A DNA stretch of 64,000 bases from Candidatus Kouleothrix ribensis (lineage in GTDB: Bacteria; Chloroflexota; Chloroflexia; Chloroflexales; Roseiflexaceae), in the NCBI GenBank assembly GCA_016722075.1, contig JADKGW010000001.1, positions 992,001 to 1,056,000 on the forward strand. The letters run 5' to 3'. A program made the translations under genes and the position numbers. Shown here piece by piece: positions 1-10,257 of the stretch. The notes under the pieces were generated by a model, which did no database searches, was not told the origin of the DNA, and was given only the letters and a program-made list of their open reading frames with translations. Position 1 is the first letter of the stretch. The number at the start of each line of letters is the position of its first letter.

Positions 1-1386
1 CAGCGGCGCATAGTAGTGCTGCACACCATGCGGCAGCACAAAAGCCGCCGCGCCACTCGCGTCGATCGGCCACTCGATATTGCCGGTGGCCACGCGCGCC
101 GGAATGAGCCAGTAGTCGCCACTATAATAGACCCCGCCGGGCTGGAACTGCACCTGAACGCCGTGTTCGAGCGTGAGCCAGCCTTGCTCGTCGCCGCTGC
201 TCACCACCAGCTTCAGGCCATTGTCGTCGCCCGAGAGCTGCGCGGCGGTTGGCTGCGACTGGTTCGGCCGGTGATCCCAGCGGCGCAGTAGCGGGTGCTT
301 CTTGAGATCGCTCGCGACATGGCGCTGTACCTCGGTTGGCCGCACCAGATCCACCTGGCGTGCCTGGAGATCAACCTTGCCGACCTGGCAGATCGGGCCG
401 CGCTGGCCGCGTAGCGCCAGGTCGTCGTCACTCAGCTCGACCCAATCGCCCTGTGCGAGCCCCAGGCGGCCATCGCGGCCGAGCGATACCACCAGCGCAG
501 TATCGCCATTGAGCGGGGCGCGTAGCGGAAAGATCACCGAGCCATTCTCGCGCGACCACTTGAAGGTCAGGTCGGTCGTCACCGGGTTAGGTGCCGCGCC
601 GGGTGTGTCGCCTGGCCGGTGGATCTCGATGCGGTAGAGCCGGTTTTCGCTGCCGCGATAGCCAGCCTCGGGCGGGGTGGTGCATGGGTCGGGCGAGGTG
701 CCGGGCGTGCCGGCGAAGGCCCGTGCGCGTAGCAGCCCGCTGCCTGGGCGCACGACATGGGTTTCGCGATCGAGCTTGGCCGGGCCGAGTAGTTTCCGCA
801 GCTGCTCGCGAAACTCGGTGGCTGTGCCCATGGCCTTGAGCGTGGCGGCAGTGATCGCTGCGTCGGTAATTGGCACGCACTTCACCTGCCACACCAGCTG
901 GGCACGGCTGGCGGTGTCGGGGCCACCGAGCGCCACCTCGCGGATGCTCGCGACGGTCGGGTGGCCGGGCGAGGTGTCTTCGACGGCGGAGATATGGCGC
1001 TCGCAGGCGTCGAGGTACACCAGCAGCCGTGTCCCAGGGTCGCCCAGGTTATTCAGCAGCTCGTCGTCGGCCAGCGGCTTAAGAAACGGCTGGTCGCTGT
1101 AGCTCAGCGGCCGGGTGTCGCCCTGGCTATCGCACAGCACGCCTTCGACATAGTAATGGCCGCGGCGAATCGCGAAATCGTTGGCTGGCCCCGGCTCGAT
1201 CAGAAAGCCCTTTTCCACGCCGCCGTGCCAGCCGATCAGGTCGGCTGCGAGCGCCTGGAGGTACTGCAAGACGATCGCAGCCTGTTCGTTGAAGTCGGCG
1301 TCGAGGATCACCCGGCCCTGCTGCATCAGCACGCGCCGGAAGTGTTTCAGCGGGGTGAATGTATTGCGGGTAAAATCGCCTTGCAT
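1..1386 (-). CDS. DUF6519 protein of the eCIS baseplate region (C-terminus beyond window)
   Basis: The reading frame opens at ATG 1386 and runs off the left edge, so about 462 codons are visible. It begins MQGDFTRNTFTPLKHF and then RVLMQQGRVILDADFNEQ. This 'one-pass, LMQQGRV.LDADWNEQ' opening is the hallmark I associate with DUF6519 proteins, which sit beside baseplate genes in cyanobacterial, actinobacterial and Chloroflexota phage-tail-like clusters. It starts 8 bp after the stop of the tail-protein-I-like gene and is transcribed in the same direction, so it belongs to the eCIS operon. Its molecular role is not known to me; a structural or adaptor role at the particle tip is inferred from position only. 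Fibre and tape-measure genes were not seen and may lie further left. Confidence 0.8.
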   Translation of the reverse strand, partial: MQGDFTRNTFTPLKHFRRVLMQQGRVILDADFNEQAAIVLQYLQALAADLIGWHGGVEKGFLIEPGPANDFAIRRGHYYVEGVLCDSQGDTRPLSYSDQPFLKPLADDELLNNLGDPGTRLLVYLDACERHISAVEDTSPGHPTVASIREVALGGPDTASRAQLVWQVKCVPITDAAITAATLKAMGTATEFREQLRKLLGPAKLDRETHVVRPGSGLLRARAFAGTPGTSPDPCTTPPEAGYRGSENRLYRIEIHRPGDTPGAAPNPVTTDLTFKWSRENGSVIFPLRAPLNGDTALVVSLGRDGRLGLAQGDWVELSDDDLALRGQRGPICQVGKVDLQARQVDLVRPTEVQRHVASDLKKHPLLRRWDHRPNQSQPTAAQLSGDDNGLKLVVSSGDEQGWLTLEHGVQVQFQPGGVYYSGDYWLIPARVATGNIEWPIDASGAAAFVLPHGVQHYYAPL

Positions 1387-1394
1387 ATCCGCTC

Positions 1395-4031
1395 CTACTC
1401 TACAAAGATGACGGCGGCCTGCATACCGGCCACGGCATACTCGGCGAGCCGGGCGCGCAGGTTGGCGGCGCGCTGCGGCTGAAACAGGTCGTGGAATACG
1501 CCCAGCTCGGATTCATCGTCGGCGCCGGCGCTGATCTCGGGTGCGCAGGTGGCATCGAGGCGGCAGTAGCTCGGCGTGCCGTAGCGGGTGCTGGTGAACT
1601 GGGGCCGCACCCGCAGGCGCGCGCGCGCTTGCTCGTCGGCGCTGGCCGCAGCGAGCGCCGCGCCGGCCAGGTCGCCGGGCTGGTCGCGCAGCGCGCGATC
1701 GGCCGCCTGCTCGGCCATGTCGGGCTGGCAGTTGAAGCGCCGGGGTGTGCGCGAGCCGGGCGTCAGCGAGCAGAACCGCACGCAGCCGCGCTGTGTGCGC
1801 GCGACGCGCAGCTTGCCGTAGAAAATGCTGTTTTCAGCCAGGTCGATCGCGTGGGTGCAGATCTCGCCGATCACGGTGGTGCGCGCGATCGTCAGAACAG
1901 CGTGGGCGGTGCCGCCATCGGTGTCGCACAGCGCATCGGCGGCGTCGCCGGCAGTGGCCTCGGCGGCGCCGGCAGCGTCGAGTATGCTGTCGCTGATCGC
2001 GATCTCGAGCGGCTCTTTGCCGGCTGCGTCGCGCTGCACGAAGATGCTGCCGACGATCGCATGCTCGATCTGCAGGCGCGTGCGCGGACGCACGGCGCCC
2101 GGCGTGGGCCGGCCCTGCGGCCGAGCCGGCCGGCTATCGACCATAGTGATGCTCGGCTGCTGGCCATGCTGTGGCTGGCAGTACGCGCCCAGCTCCCAGC
2201 CAGGCACCAGCGTGCAGTGGCGGATCAGCACCGCATCGGGGTCGCCGGCGATCCGCAGGCCGTGGCCGGTGATCAGCAGGCCGTCGAAGGTGATCCGGCT
2301 GCCGGGCGCGGCATTGACGCGCACGTCGTCGCCGCCGCCGCGCCGCTGGTTTGGTAGGCGAATGGCCGGGCGGCAGCGATCCCCCGCGCGCAGCTCCAGC
2401 GTCTGGCCGGCCTGTAGCTCGATCACCAGTGGCTCGGTGTAGTCGGCGCTGTCGAGGATCTCGATCACGCCGTGGCGCGGCTGATCGTTGGCCCACTGCT
2501 CGATCGCCGCGCCGATCGACGGCAACTGGCCGGGCTGCTCGGGTTGCGCCGCCACCATGTAGGCGCGGAAGCTCAGCGCCAGCTGATTGCGGAAGTGGCG
2601 CTCGAGCAGCAGCCGGTTGAGCCGCACCAGCCGCGCGCCGCGTGGTTCCTCGCGCGCCAGCCGCCAGGCTTCGCGCGTATCGGCGTCGGCGTCGGGCTGG
2701 TTCGCGTCTTCGGCCAGGTACGGGAAGCGCTCGTAGCTATACAGGCTGTCGCCTTGAAGCACACGGTTCAGGTATTCCAGCAGGCGCTGCTGGAGATCCG
2801 CGTCGATCGCGCGGCCGTCGTAGTCGCCGAGGCGCCGCCACAGCTCGCCGTCGATGTGTTTGCGCAGCTCGTCGGCCAGCGGCCCCCATTCGTCGCGCAG
2901 GCGCAGCAGCAGCGTAGGCGCGTCGTGCAGCTGATCGGCCCGCGCCAGCGCGAAGCCGACCGTGTTGCGCGCCAGCGGGCGCTCGTACTCGCCGCCGCCC
3001 AGCGCAGCGCTGAAGCCGTAGTGATAGCTGACCGCGACATTCTTGAGATCCTCGGGGTCTTCACGGCCGGAGAAAACGATACGGCCCAGCTCCGGGTCGA
3101 CCGCCACGCTGCCGGGGCGCGGCCGGTAGCGCTGCCAGTCGCTCAGGTCGGCTACCACGATTGCGTCGAGCGGGATGGGCGGCTGGCCCGGCGCGCGGTA
3201 GATCGCCAGGCTTTTGCCCTCGCCGTAGTAGGCGGCCTTGTCGTGCTCGAAGGCGCGCCGGCTGATCGGGATGGGCACGTTCAGCGCGCCGGCAATCGTG
3301 GCTGGATCGGCCTCGGGGCGTGGCCGGGTGTAGAGCGGCATGTCGTTGCCGAGCAGGCTGAAGCTGAAATGATTTTTCTTCTGGTCGATCCGTAGCGCGC
3401 CGCCCTGCGTGATCGGGTAGGCCTGGAGCCGCCAGACGAACAGGCCGATTCCGCCGATATTGAAGCGGCCGGGGTCGCGCGCGGCCGGGCCGCGCACATC
3501 GACGGTGTGGGCCAGCCGGCCGAACGGCCCATCGGCCAGCCCCAGCGCGTCCATGTCGCGCAGATCGGCCAGCTGGCTGCGGCCGGGCTGCGGGTTGGCC
3601 AGGTGCTGGCAGCGGCCAAGCTGCCCGAAGAACTCGACCGCGCGTGCCGGCCAGCCGGCCACATCGGCGGCCAGCTGCTCTAGCACGGCCAGCGTGCCCC
3701 GGCGGCGGCGCGCGCGCAGCGTGTTCGCCACGTCGCGGCGCGGGATCAGGAAGTGATTGCGCCGTCGCTCGGCTGGCGCGCCAAGCGGCTCGAGCTCGCC
3801 GGCCTCGTGAACCTGGCGGTAGCCCACCAGGTCGCCGAGATACGGCACGGCCCAATCGTCGCAGGTCTCGATGAACCAGTTTTCGTACAGCCCGGCGATA
3901 TCGCCTTCGAGCCGATCGACCTGCTCGGCGATCACGCGCAGCAGGCCGCGCAGGGCGTAGTTCTGATCGGCATCGCGAACGCGATAGATCGCCGGCAGCA
4001 GCTGGTAGAGCCGGTCACGCGGGTCGGTCAT
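1395..4031 (-). CDS. Phage tail protein I-like baseplate protein with C-terminal beta-helix-like region
   Basis: I chose ATG 4031, which overlaps the preceding stop as ATGA; a longer upstream frame only reads through the neighbouring gene. The product is 878 aa. The first 80 residues (RLYQLLPAIYRVRD, then a tryptophan-rich WFIETCDDWAVPYLGDLVGY) match the tail-protein-I type wedge proteins of contractile tails. Residues about 540-800 have short repeating beta-strand-like turns (AGQTLELRAGDRCRPAI, ITFDGLLITGHGLRI) as in right-handed beta-helices, so the protein probably joins a baseplate wedge to an elongated module. Positionally it corresponds to the Afp12 part of known eCIS. The beta-helix call is by eye and less certain than the N-terminal assignment. 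Confidence 0.8.
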   Translation of the reverse strand: MTDPRDRLYQLLPAIYRVRDADQNYALRGLLRVIAEQVDRLEGDIAGLYENWFIETCDDWAVPYLGDLVGYRQVHEAGELEPLGAPAERRRNHFLIPRRDVANTLRARRRRGTLAVLEQLAADVAGWPARAVEFFGQLGRCQHLANPQPGRSQLADLRDMDALGLADGPFGRLAHTVDVRGPAARDPGRFNIGGIGLFVWRLQAYPITQGGALRIDQKKNHFSFSLLGNDMPLYTRPRPEADPATIAGALNVPIPISRRAFEHDKAAYYGEGKSLAIYRAPGQPPIPLDAIVVADLSDWQRYRPRPGSVAVDPELGRIVFSGREDPEDLKNVAVSYHYGFSAALGGGEYERPLARNTVGFALARADQLHDAPTLLLRLRDEWGPLADELRKHIDGELWRRLGDYDGRAIDADLQQRLLEYLNRVLQGDSLYSYERFPYLAEDANQPDADADTREAWRLAREEPRGARLVRLNRLLLERHFRNQLALSFRAYMVAAQPEQPGQLPSIGAAIEQWANDQPRHGVIEILDSADYTEPLVIELQAGQTLELRAGDRCRPAIRLPNQRRGGGDDVRVNAAPGSRITFDGLLITGHGLRIAGDPDAVLIRHCTLVPGWELGAYCQPQHGQQPSITMVDSRPARPQGRPTPGAVRPRTRLQIEHAIVGSIFVQRDAAGKEPLEIAISDSILDAAGAAEATAGDAADALCDTDGGTAHAVLTIARTTVIGEICTHAIDLAENSIFYGKLRVARTQRGCVRFCSLTPGSRTPRRFNCQPDMAEQAADRALRDQPGDLAGAALAAASADEQARARLRVRPQFTSTRYGTPSYCRLDATCAPEISAGADDESELGVFHDLFQPQRAANLRARLAEYAVAGMQAAVIFVE

Positions 4032-7000
4032 GGCAGTAGCTCCAGGTGTAGCAGCTCGGGCACGGCCGGCGGCAGGTACACCAGCTGGGCCGGCCGCAGG
4101 CTCTGCTCGTGCGTCAGCGGATCGATCCACGGGCGCGCCGGCAGCGCCGGAACGCGCGCGTCGGGGCGTGAATTGGCCGGTTTGATGCTGGCGATCAACG
4201 TGCTCAGGTGCGCGTCTAGCGCATCGGCATTGGCGGCGGTGGCCTGGTCGATCCCCGCCAGCAGATCGACATCGACGAAGGTGACGCCGTCCACGGCCTG
4301 GATGGCTGCAATCACCGCGCCGAGCGTCGCGTCCTGGGCCAGCTCGCGCCGGTCGAAGCTAAAGGTGTCGAGCAGGCGCGCGCGGATGTGATCCTGCACG
4401 GTTTCCCACAGGTAATCGGGGTCGATCCGCACGTTGGCGCTGATGAACAGCGCCACCAGCTCACGCGGCGCCACCACCAGCGGCTGGTAGGGGTCGCCCT
4501 GGCGGCGTAGCGCCGCCACCAGGTTGCGGTACAGGTCGGAGCTATCTTCGATCGGGATGTCGTCGGCGCCGGCGATCGTCAGATGCACTACCTCCTGCCC
4601 ACCATCGGAGAGCAAGCCGACGGCGGCTTTGCCGATGCCGGCGAAACTGCGCGCGAAATCGGCGTAATCTTGCACCGACACCAGCCGATCGAGCGACATG
4701 ACTGCCAGCGGCGCGTTGCGGCGGGCCTGGTCGCGGCTCTCGCGGTCGGCGCCGCCAGTGGCCGCGATCGGGTTGGTCACAGCCTTGACGCCGGGCGGCC
4801 TGGTCGCCAGCAGGCTGATCCGGTCGATCGGGACGTTGCCGTCTTTGCCGATGCTGCTGCGGTAGACCGCGCGCACATTCTCGGCGCCGGTGGGTGGGCG
4901 CGCGCCCTGCTTGCCATCGCCGAAGATCACGGTGGTCTTCTGGTCGTCGTCGGTGCGCAGGATGTAGCGTTGGGCGGTTGGCGCCAGCCCGGCCAGGCGC
5001 GCGGCCGCGTGCCAGCGCACGTCGTCGACGAACAGCTCGAGCGTGCTCTCGGCGCCTACGGCGGTTGGCGCGGCCAGGTAGGTGAGTGGCGCCTGGCGCA
5101 GCATGAAGCGCTGGTAGGCTACACTGGCGTCGCCGCTGCCCAGCACTTCGCGGCGGGTTTCGCCATGCGTGGCCGGCACGACATTGCCGTAGATCGTGGC
5201 GCTGTCGCGGCGGTAGCGGTAGCGCAGCGGGTTCTGGAGCTGCAGGCGCGTATGGTAGATCTCGCCGGGATGTTCCGGCTTCACCTCATCGGCCGAGGCC
5301 AGGATCACCGGCTCACTGGCAGGCACGCCGGGCAGGTCGGCGCGCTCGCCGGCCACCACCAGCCGGCGCCCGGTCGGCAGGAAATCGTAGACCATGTCGA
5401 GATCGATCGGCTCGGCTGCTTGCAGTGGCCGATCGTTGGGCGCTGGCGCCAGATCGAGCGGCTCGCTCTGGGCGTAGACCACCGTGCCGCGCAGGTTGGC
5501 GAAGGTGGCCGTGGCCGGGTCCCACCATTCGCGATCGAGCGTCAGCTCGGTCGTCGGCGCGGTGACGCCATAGACCGTGCGGGCGCGTACGACCGCGTTC
5601 TGCACGCTAAAGACCTCGGGCGTAGTTTTGCCTGGCGCCAGAATTGCGACGAATTGGCCTGGTGCGATCCCGATGTAGGCATTATCGAGGAACAGCCGCT
5701 TGGCGGCCTCCTGGTCGGCTGCGGCGGCCTGCTGGCCGGCTGCCGACGGCTCCTCGTTCAGCGTCCATTCCTCGAGCTTGATCGTGGCGCCGTTCTGGGT
5801 CACCTTCTTGGGCAGGTTGGCGCCGAAGGGTGCCGCGCGCAGGCGCATAGCGTAGGGCGCCACCGGCCCGTTTCCGCGCAGCACCGCCCCGTTCAAGGCC
5901 TGCGGCAGCATGGCCAGCTGCGGCGCCAGCGCGATCTGGAGCTGCTTAACCTGGGTGGAGGTGCGTGCGAAGACCGCCGTGAGATCGCGCGTGAGGTAGG
6001 CAGGGCCGCGCAGCTGGGCCAGCGCCAGCGGCGGCTCGGCACGCAGCCGCGTCACGATATCGGCCAGATCGACCGGGCTGGGCTGTGGCTGGATGCGTGG
6101 GCGGCGTTCGAGCGCAGCTACCGCGCGCTCGAGCCAGGCTTTCAGCTGCGCGACGCGGGCGCCGAACGATAGCGACGGCGCAATCTTCTGCAGCAGCTGA
6201 TCCACCACAGTGCGCAGGGCGCGCAGCGCCGCCAGCGCTTCATCGATCGCGCGGCTGGTCTCGTACGAAGGCGGGGCGGCGGCCAGGGCGGCCAGCGCCA
6301 CCAGCAGCCCCTCGGCGGCCTGCTGCACCAGCGCGGCCAGCTGCTCGGGCGGTGTATCGGCGGCGGTGCTCACGAAGCTCAACGATGTTTTGAGCGCCGG
6401 CTCCTTCAGGCCGGCCGGCAAGGCGCCGGCCGTAATCAGCGTAGCGCCGGGGGCAACCGGCGGCGGCACCGCGAACATATGGGCCGGTGGTGGCGCAGCG
6501 GGCATGACCCACGGCTGCAGCTCGACGCGCGTGCGCTGGGCGGCGGTGTCGGGGGTGGCGGTGGCCAGGCGGTAGATCTGCTTGGGGTTGCCGAAATCGA
6601 CTACGATCGGCAGATCGGGCGGCAGATTCGTCAGCGCGCCCTGCAGGTAGAGCGGGCCGTTCGGCGCGAAATCCGGGCCATTGCCGAACAGCTCGTCACG
6701 CGTCTGCGCGCGGCTCAGCAGCGGGCGCATAGCGCTCCAGCCGGCGCGCGCCGCCAGCGGCTCGCTGGTCTCGAACGGCTGGGGCTTCAGCCGCTCGGGG
6801 CCGGGCACGCTCTGGGCGCGCGTGCCGGCCGGGATGGTCGCCGTATCTTTGACGGTGCGCTCGAGTATGAAGGCCAGAACGGTGCTGGCCGCCACGCCAG
6901 GCCGCAGCTGGTAGCCGATCAGCCGGGCCAGCTCGAGCACCGAGCGGCGCTCGGTGGCGGTGCGCAGGTAGCCCTCGTTGGCGATCCGCTCCTGGTAGAA

Positions 7001-7243
7001 CGTCAGCACATCGGCCACACAGGCCCAGGCGTCGAGCAGCGCAATCGCCGGGTCGCCAGGCTCGCGCGTGGTTAGCGCGCGCACGTCGGGGTGCTCGGCG
7101 CTCGAGAGGCGCGCAAGCATATCGGCCAGTATGCTGCCGTGGGTGCCGGCCCGGTAGGTGATCGCATCGAGGCCGGGGCGCCCGCCGATCGATTCGGCAG
7201 CGCGATGAGTGGCGCCAGCGCAGCAGCCGCAGGTATCGTTCAT
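4028..7243 (-). CDS. Putative baseplate assembly protein J (second of two)
   Basis: This 1071-aa protein starts at ATG 7243 (MNDTCGCCAG...). The open frame continues upstream only by reading antisense-like sequence of the next gene. The region near residues 40-90 (GDPAIALLDAWACVADVLTFYQERIANEGYLRTA) is typical of 'putative baseplate assembly protein' homologues. The C-terminal third (FGDGKQGARPPTGAENVRAVYR, then DYADFARSFAGIGKA) is the gpJ wedge core. It overlaps the downstream tail-I-like gene by 4 bp and its start overlaps the other J gene by 4 bp, so the pair is probably translationally coupled. Two J-like wedge proteins in tandem is the arrangement I would expect in this eCIS subtype; heteromeric wedges are inferred. 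Confidence 0.88.
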   Translation of the reverse strand: MNDTCGCCAGATHRAAESIGGRPGLDAITYRAGTHGSILADMLARLSSAEHPDVRALTTREPGDPAIALLDAWACVADVLTFYQERIANEGYLRTATERRSVLELARLIGYQLRPGVAASTVLAFILERTVKDTATIPAGTRAQSVPGPERLKPQPFETSEPLAARAGWSAMRPLLSRAQTRDELFGNGPDFAPNGPLYLQGALTNLPPDLPIVVDFGNPKQIYRLATATPDTAAQRTRVELQPWVMPAAPPPAHMFAVPPPVAPGATLITAGALPAGLKEPALKTSLSFVSTAADTPPEQLAALVQQAAEGLLVALAALAAAPPSYETSRAIDEALAALRALRTVVDQLLQKIAPSLSFGARVAQLKAWLERAVAALERRPRIQPQPSPVDLADIVTRLRAEPPLALAQLRGPAYLTRDLTAVFARTSTQVKQLQIALAPQLAMLPQALNGAVLRGNGPVAPYAMRLRAAPFGANLPKKVTQNGATIKLEEWTLNEEPSAAGQQAAAADQEAAKRLFLDNAYIGIAPGQFVAILAPGKTTPEVFSVQNAVVRARTVYGVTAPTTELTLDREWWDPATATFANLRGTVVYAQSEPLDLAPAPNDRPLQAAEPIDLDMVYDFLPTGRRLVVAGERADLPGVPASEPVILASADEVKPEHPGEIYHTRLQLQNPLRYRYRRDSATIYGNVVPATHGETRREVLGSGDASVAYQRFMLRQAPLTYLAAPTAVGAESTLELFVDDVRWHAAARLAGLAPTAQRYILRTDDDQKTTVIFGDGKQGARPPTGAENVRAVYRSSIGKDGNVPIDRISLLATRPPGVKAVTNPIAATGGADRESRDQARRNAPLAVMSLDRLVSVQDYADFARSFAGIGKAAVGLLSDGGQEVVHLTIAGADDIPIEDSSDLYRNLVAALRRQGDPYQPLVVAPRELVALFISANVRIDPDYLWETVQDHIRARLLDTFSFDRRELAQDATLGAVIAAIQAVDGVTFVDVDLLAGIDQATAANADALDAHLSTLIASIKPANSRPDARVPALPARPWIDPLTHEQSLRPAQLVYLPPAVPELLHLELLP

Positions 7244-10200
7244 CGGCCGCCCTCCATTGTGAATGTCAGCACGCCGTTTTCCGGAAAGCTGGGGTCGTTG
7301 TCGAGCCGCGCGATCTCGAATGGCCCGAGCGGCAGCAGGCCATGCTCGATCTCGCCGTCTGGCCCGGCGAAGCGGCGCTGGAACACGTCTACCCGCACAT
7401 TGTCGACGCCCGGCACCAGCATGGCCGCCGCCACCAGCTGGCTTAGGTACAGCGCATCGCCAAAGCTCAGGTTGTCGGGGTGGAAGAAGCCGCGCCGGCC
7501 GCCGCCAAGCACGCGGTTGCTGAAGGCCTCGAGCAGCGCCGCCTTGACGTGGCCGCGCAGAAAGTGCGGCTTGACGCACACGGTCATGGCCAGTTCCAGC
7601 GGCACATAGCGCGCCTGCTCGACGGCGATGTCGTGGCCGATCCGGCGATACGGCTCGAGGCCGGCACGAATTCGATCGAGCAGGGCCTGGTCGCGCGCGA
7701 CGGTGCCGCGCGGGTCGATCACAACCTGGGCCTCGTAGCGGCTGCCCGTCCAACGCAGGGCCGCTGCGGCACGATCGACCCGATCGCCGAACTCGCGCAT
7801 CACCAGCTGGGCGTAGTTGTCGGCAGTGACGGCGCGCTGGATGTTGGTGCGCAGATGCTCGGGCGCCAGCAGCCGAACTTCGTCGAGCGGCTCGGGCGCC
7901 TGGCCGCCGCGCGCCGGCAACGGGTTGCACGGAAATACCTCCACGCCACGGATCGACCGGCCGCGCAGCACCATCCGCACAATTCGGTCGGCGCCAACAT
8001 TGCCGGCCGGGCCATTGCCGACGCGATAGCTGGCCGAAAAGTGCGCGCCGGCCTCGGGCTGCATCCCCAGCTCGCCATCGCCAAAGCGCACATGCGCGCG
8101 CCCGGCGTCGTCGACCTCGACTGCGAAATGCGGGTCGGTGGCGCCGCTGCCCAGCAGGTCGCGGCGGGGCGACCATTCTTGCACATAGGTTACCCCGCCC
8201 TGGATGGCCCGATCCGGCTGCACGATCACCCAATCGCCGCGGCCAGGCGCGTCGGCCGGGCAGCGCAGCGCCAGGTGTGGCAGCGCCAGGCGCGGGTCTT
8301 GCCCGAGCACGTCGGCCGCAGGCGCGTCGGGCGCAATCGGCTGGCTGAAGGTCAGCGGCGCCTTGTGCAGGTATGGCTGGAAGCGCCCCGGCACCAGGGT
8401 CGTCTCGGCCAGGCGCCGCTCGCCGGCACAGCCTGGCCGCAGCTCGGCGATCGGCACATAGCCCAGGTCTTCAGCGACCGTGCGCCCGTGGTCGGCCAGC
8501 ACCACATTGCCATGCGCGACGCTGATGTCGGTCAGCAGCGCACACTCGGGCGCCGGCCCGATCGCCGAGAGGCACAGCGGGAACGGCAGCGCGTCGGCCG
8601 GCGCCCACTCGATCGTGACGATCGGCGTGGCCAGATCTTCGGCGGCGGCCTCGATCAGGTTGGGCAGGCGGAACAGCTGATCGGCGCCGGGGCGCACCGC
8701 CGTGAGCCGCACGGCGTGGCGGTGGGCCGGGTCGGCGTCGGCCGGGTTGCCGGTGCGCGGACCGATCTGCTCCGCGAAGATCAGCACATCGCCGGGCCGC
8801 AGGTGGCGCAGGCTGCGCACCAGCCGGGGCGGATCGCCGCCCTGCAGCTCCCAGGCGTCGCGCAGGGTCGCCGAGGTGGCGCCGCGCGGCAGGCAGCACT
8901 CGGCGTCGCCCCAGGTATACAGCCCGATCGTGCTGTGCGCCGCGTAGAAGTAGAGCTTGCCGGCGCGGCGCAAGGTACCAGGGAAGGCCTGCTCGATCAG
9001 CCTGCGGTTGGCGCGGCATAGCGCGGCGCCGCGCAGCGGCTGGCGCACCAGCACCAGCAGCTCGATCGCGAGCGCACCGAAGTAGCGTGGGTCGTACAGG
9101 CCGCGAACCGCGAGCAGCTGGTTCAGATCGGCCAGCAGCGCGGCCTGGAGCGCGTGGCCGGCCGGCCTGGCGTGATCGAAGGCCTCGAGCATGTGCCGGG
9201 TGTCGTTCGAGAGCATGCCGTGCAGGTAGCGCGCCTCGGGTGTATCGGCCTGCTTGAGCACCAGCGCCAGGCCTTCCGGCTCGATCAGATCGATCGGGCG
9301 AAAGGTTTCGGCGTCGCGCTCGACCACCGGCTCGAACACCTCGTAGGCCTCGGCCGCGATATGGCGCAGCTCGTCGTCGTTCAGCGCCCGGCCGGCGGTG
9401 GGCAGCCCTGGCGCGTCGGTGATAAAGAACACATCGCGCGCGTCGAGCGGCTCGTCCTCCGGCCGGGCCGGTAGATCCTGCGTCACATGCACCGCCACCC
9501 AGGCCCGCGCATTGCAGCCGTCGTGCATGGGGTAATCGACCAGCCGGACATGCCGGCGCACCGAGATGCGCTGGCGGGCGGTTTCGAGGTACGCCTCGCT
9601 GGCTACCGCGTCCTGGTAGTAGCTGAGCTGGTCGCCGGCATACGCCAGCAGCTCGGCCAGCGCGATGCCGATGTCGGGGACATGGCGCTCGCTCCAGCCG
9701 GGCATCAGCAGCGCCAGGCGATCGAGGATCAGCTGGCGGAAGCTGGCGTAATCTTTCGCCAGGTAGCTGAGCGCCACCGGCGGATACTCGGGCGGCGGGC
9801 AGGGCGGCGCATCGCGGCAGTCGAGGTCGCTCGGGCATGCGGCCTGAAAGTTGAATTCGAGCCGGTCGTAGCGGCGATCGAAGCCGTGCAGCGGCGTGTC
9901 GGTCGGCCGGCCGGCGGCGTCGGCCTCGACCAGGCGCAGCGTGTAGGCCGAGAAATCGCCCCAGCGGTCGAGGTACACGCGCACCGAGTCGTCGCGCTCG
10001 GGGTCGTCTTGCGCATACACGCTCACCCCGGTCACGGCGATATCGGCGGCAGGGATGCGGCGGCCGCCCTCGAGGCGGATGTTGCCGGCCTCGAGGCCGC
10101 GCGGTGCCTTGGCCAGAAAGAACAGCACCAGCGCGACGCCCTGGGCCGGGTCGTCGTGTACGATCGGCTCGACCTCGAGGTAGTCGAGGCCGTTGAGCTC

Positions 10201-10257
10201 GGGCACGGCGCGCACCGCGTCGCGGCGGCGCTCGTCGCGGCATTCTACGTCGCCCAT
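7240..10257 (-). CDS. Putative baseplate assembly protein J (first of two)
   Basis: A 1005-aa gpJ-like wedge protein. ATG 10257 is preceded by GGAGGGACAGCCG, a good ribosome site, and overlaps the end of the gp25 gene by 13 bp. An N-terminal segment of about 160 residues looks like a beta-sandwich (YLEVEPIVHDDPAQGVALVLFFLAKAP...). The family signature LAKDYASFRQLILDRLALLMPGW...DIGIALAELLAYAGDQLSYYQD follows at about residues 165-225. The J core is near the C-terminus (VRFGDGELGMQPEAGAHFSASYRVGNGPAGNVGADRI). It shares its fold and signatures with the downstream J gene but differs in the N-terminal domain. Confidence 0.88.
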   Translation of the reverse strand: MGDVECRDERRRDAVRAVPELNGLDYLEVEPIVHDDPAQGVALVLFFLAKAPRGLEAGNIRLEGGRRIPAADIAVTGVSVYAQDDPERDDSVRVYLDRWGDFSAYTLRLVEADAAGRPTDTPLHGFDRRYDRLEFNFQAACPSDLDCRDAPPCPPPEYPPVALSYLAKDYASFRQLILDRLALLMPGWSERHVPDIGIALAELLAYAGDQLSYYQDAVASEAYLETARQRISVRRHVRLVDYPMHDGCNARAWVAVHVTQDLPARPEDEPLDARDVFFITDAPGLPTAGRALNDDELRHIAAEAYEVFEPVVERDAETFRPIDLIEPEGLALVLKQADTPEARYLHGMLSNDTRHMLEAFDHARPAGHALQAALLADLNQLLAVRGLYDPRYFGALAIELLVLVRQPLRGAALCRANRRLIEQAFPGTLRRAGKLYFYAAHSTIGLYTWGDAECCLPRGATSATLRDAWELQGGDPPRLVRSLRHLRPGDVLIFAEQIGPRTGNPADADPAHRHAVRLTAVRPGADQLFRLPNLIEAAAEDLATPIVTIEWAPADALPFPLCLSAIGPAPECALLTDISVAHGNVVLADHGRTVAEDLGYVPIAELRPGCAGERRLAETTLVPGRFQPYLHKAPLTFSQPIAPDAPAADVLGQDPRLALPHLALRCPADAPGRGDWVIVQPDRAIQGGVTYVQEWSPRRDLLGSGATDPHFAVEVDDAGRAHVRFGDGELGMQPEAGAHFSASYRVGNGPAGNVGADRIVRMVLRGRSIRGVEVFPCNPLPARGGQAPEPLDEVRLLAPEHLRTNIQRAVTADNYAQLVMREFGDRVDRAAAALRWTGSRYEAQVVIDPRGTVARDQALLDRIRAGLEPYRRIGHDIAVEQARYVPLELAMTVCVKPHFLRGHVKAALLEAFSNRVLGGGRRGFFHPDNLSFGDALYLSQLVAAAMLVPGVDNVRVDVFQRRFAGPDGEIEHGLLPLGPFEIARLDNDPSFPENGVLTFTMEGGR

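Noticed and set aside
1491..9021. Long plus-strand frames (for example 1491-2357, 4583-6172, 7480-9021) opposite the baseplate genes
   Set aside because: High-GC antisense shadows of strongly supported minus-strand genes. They have Arg/Gly/Ala-rich low-information products.
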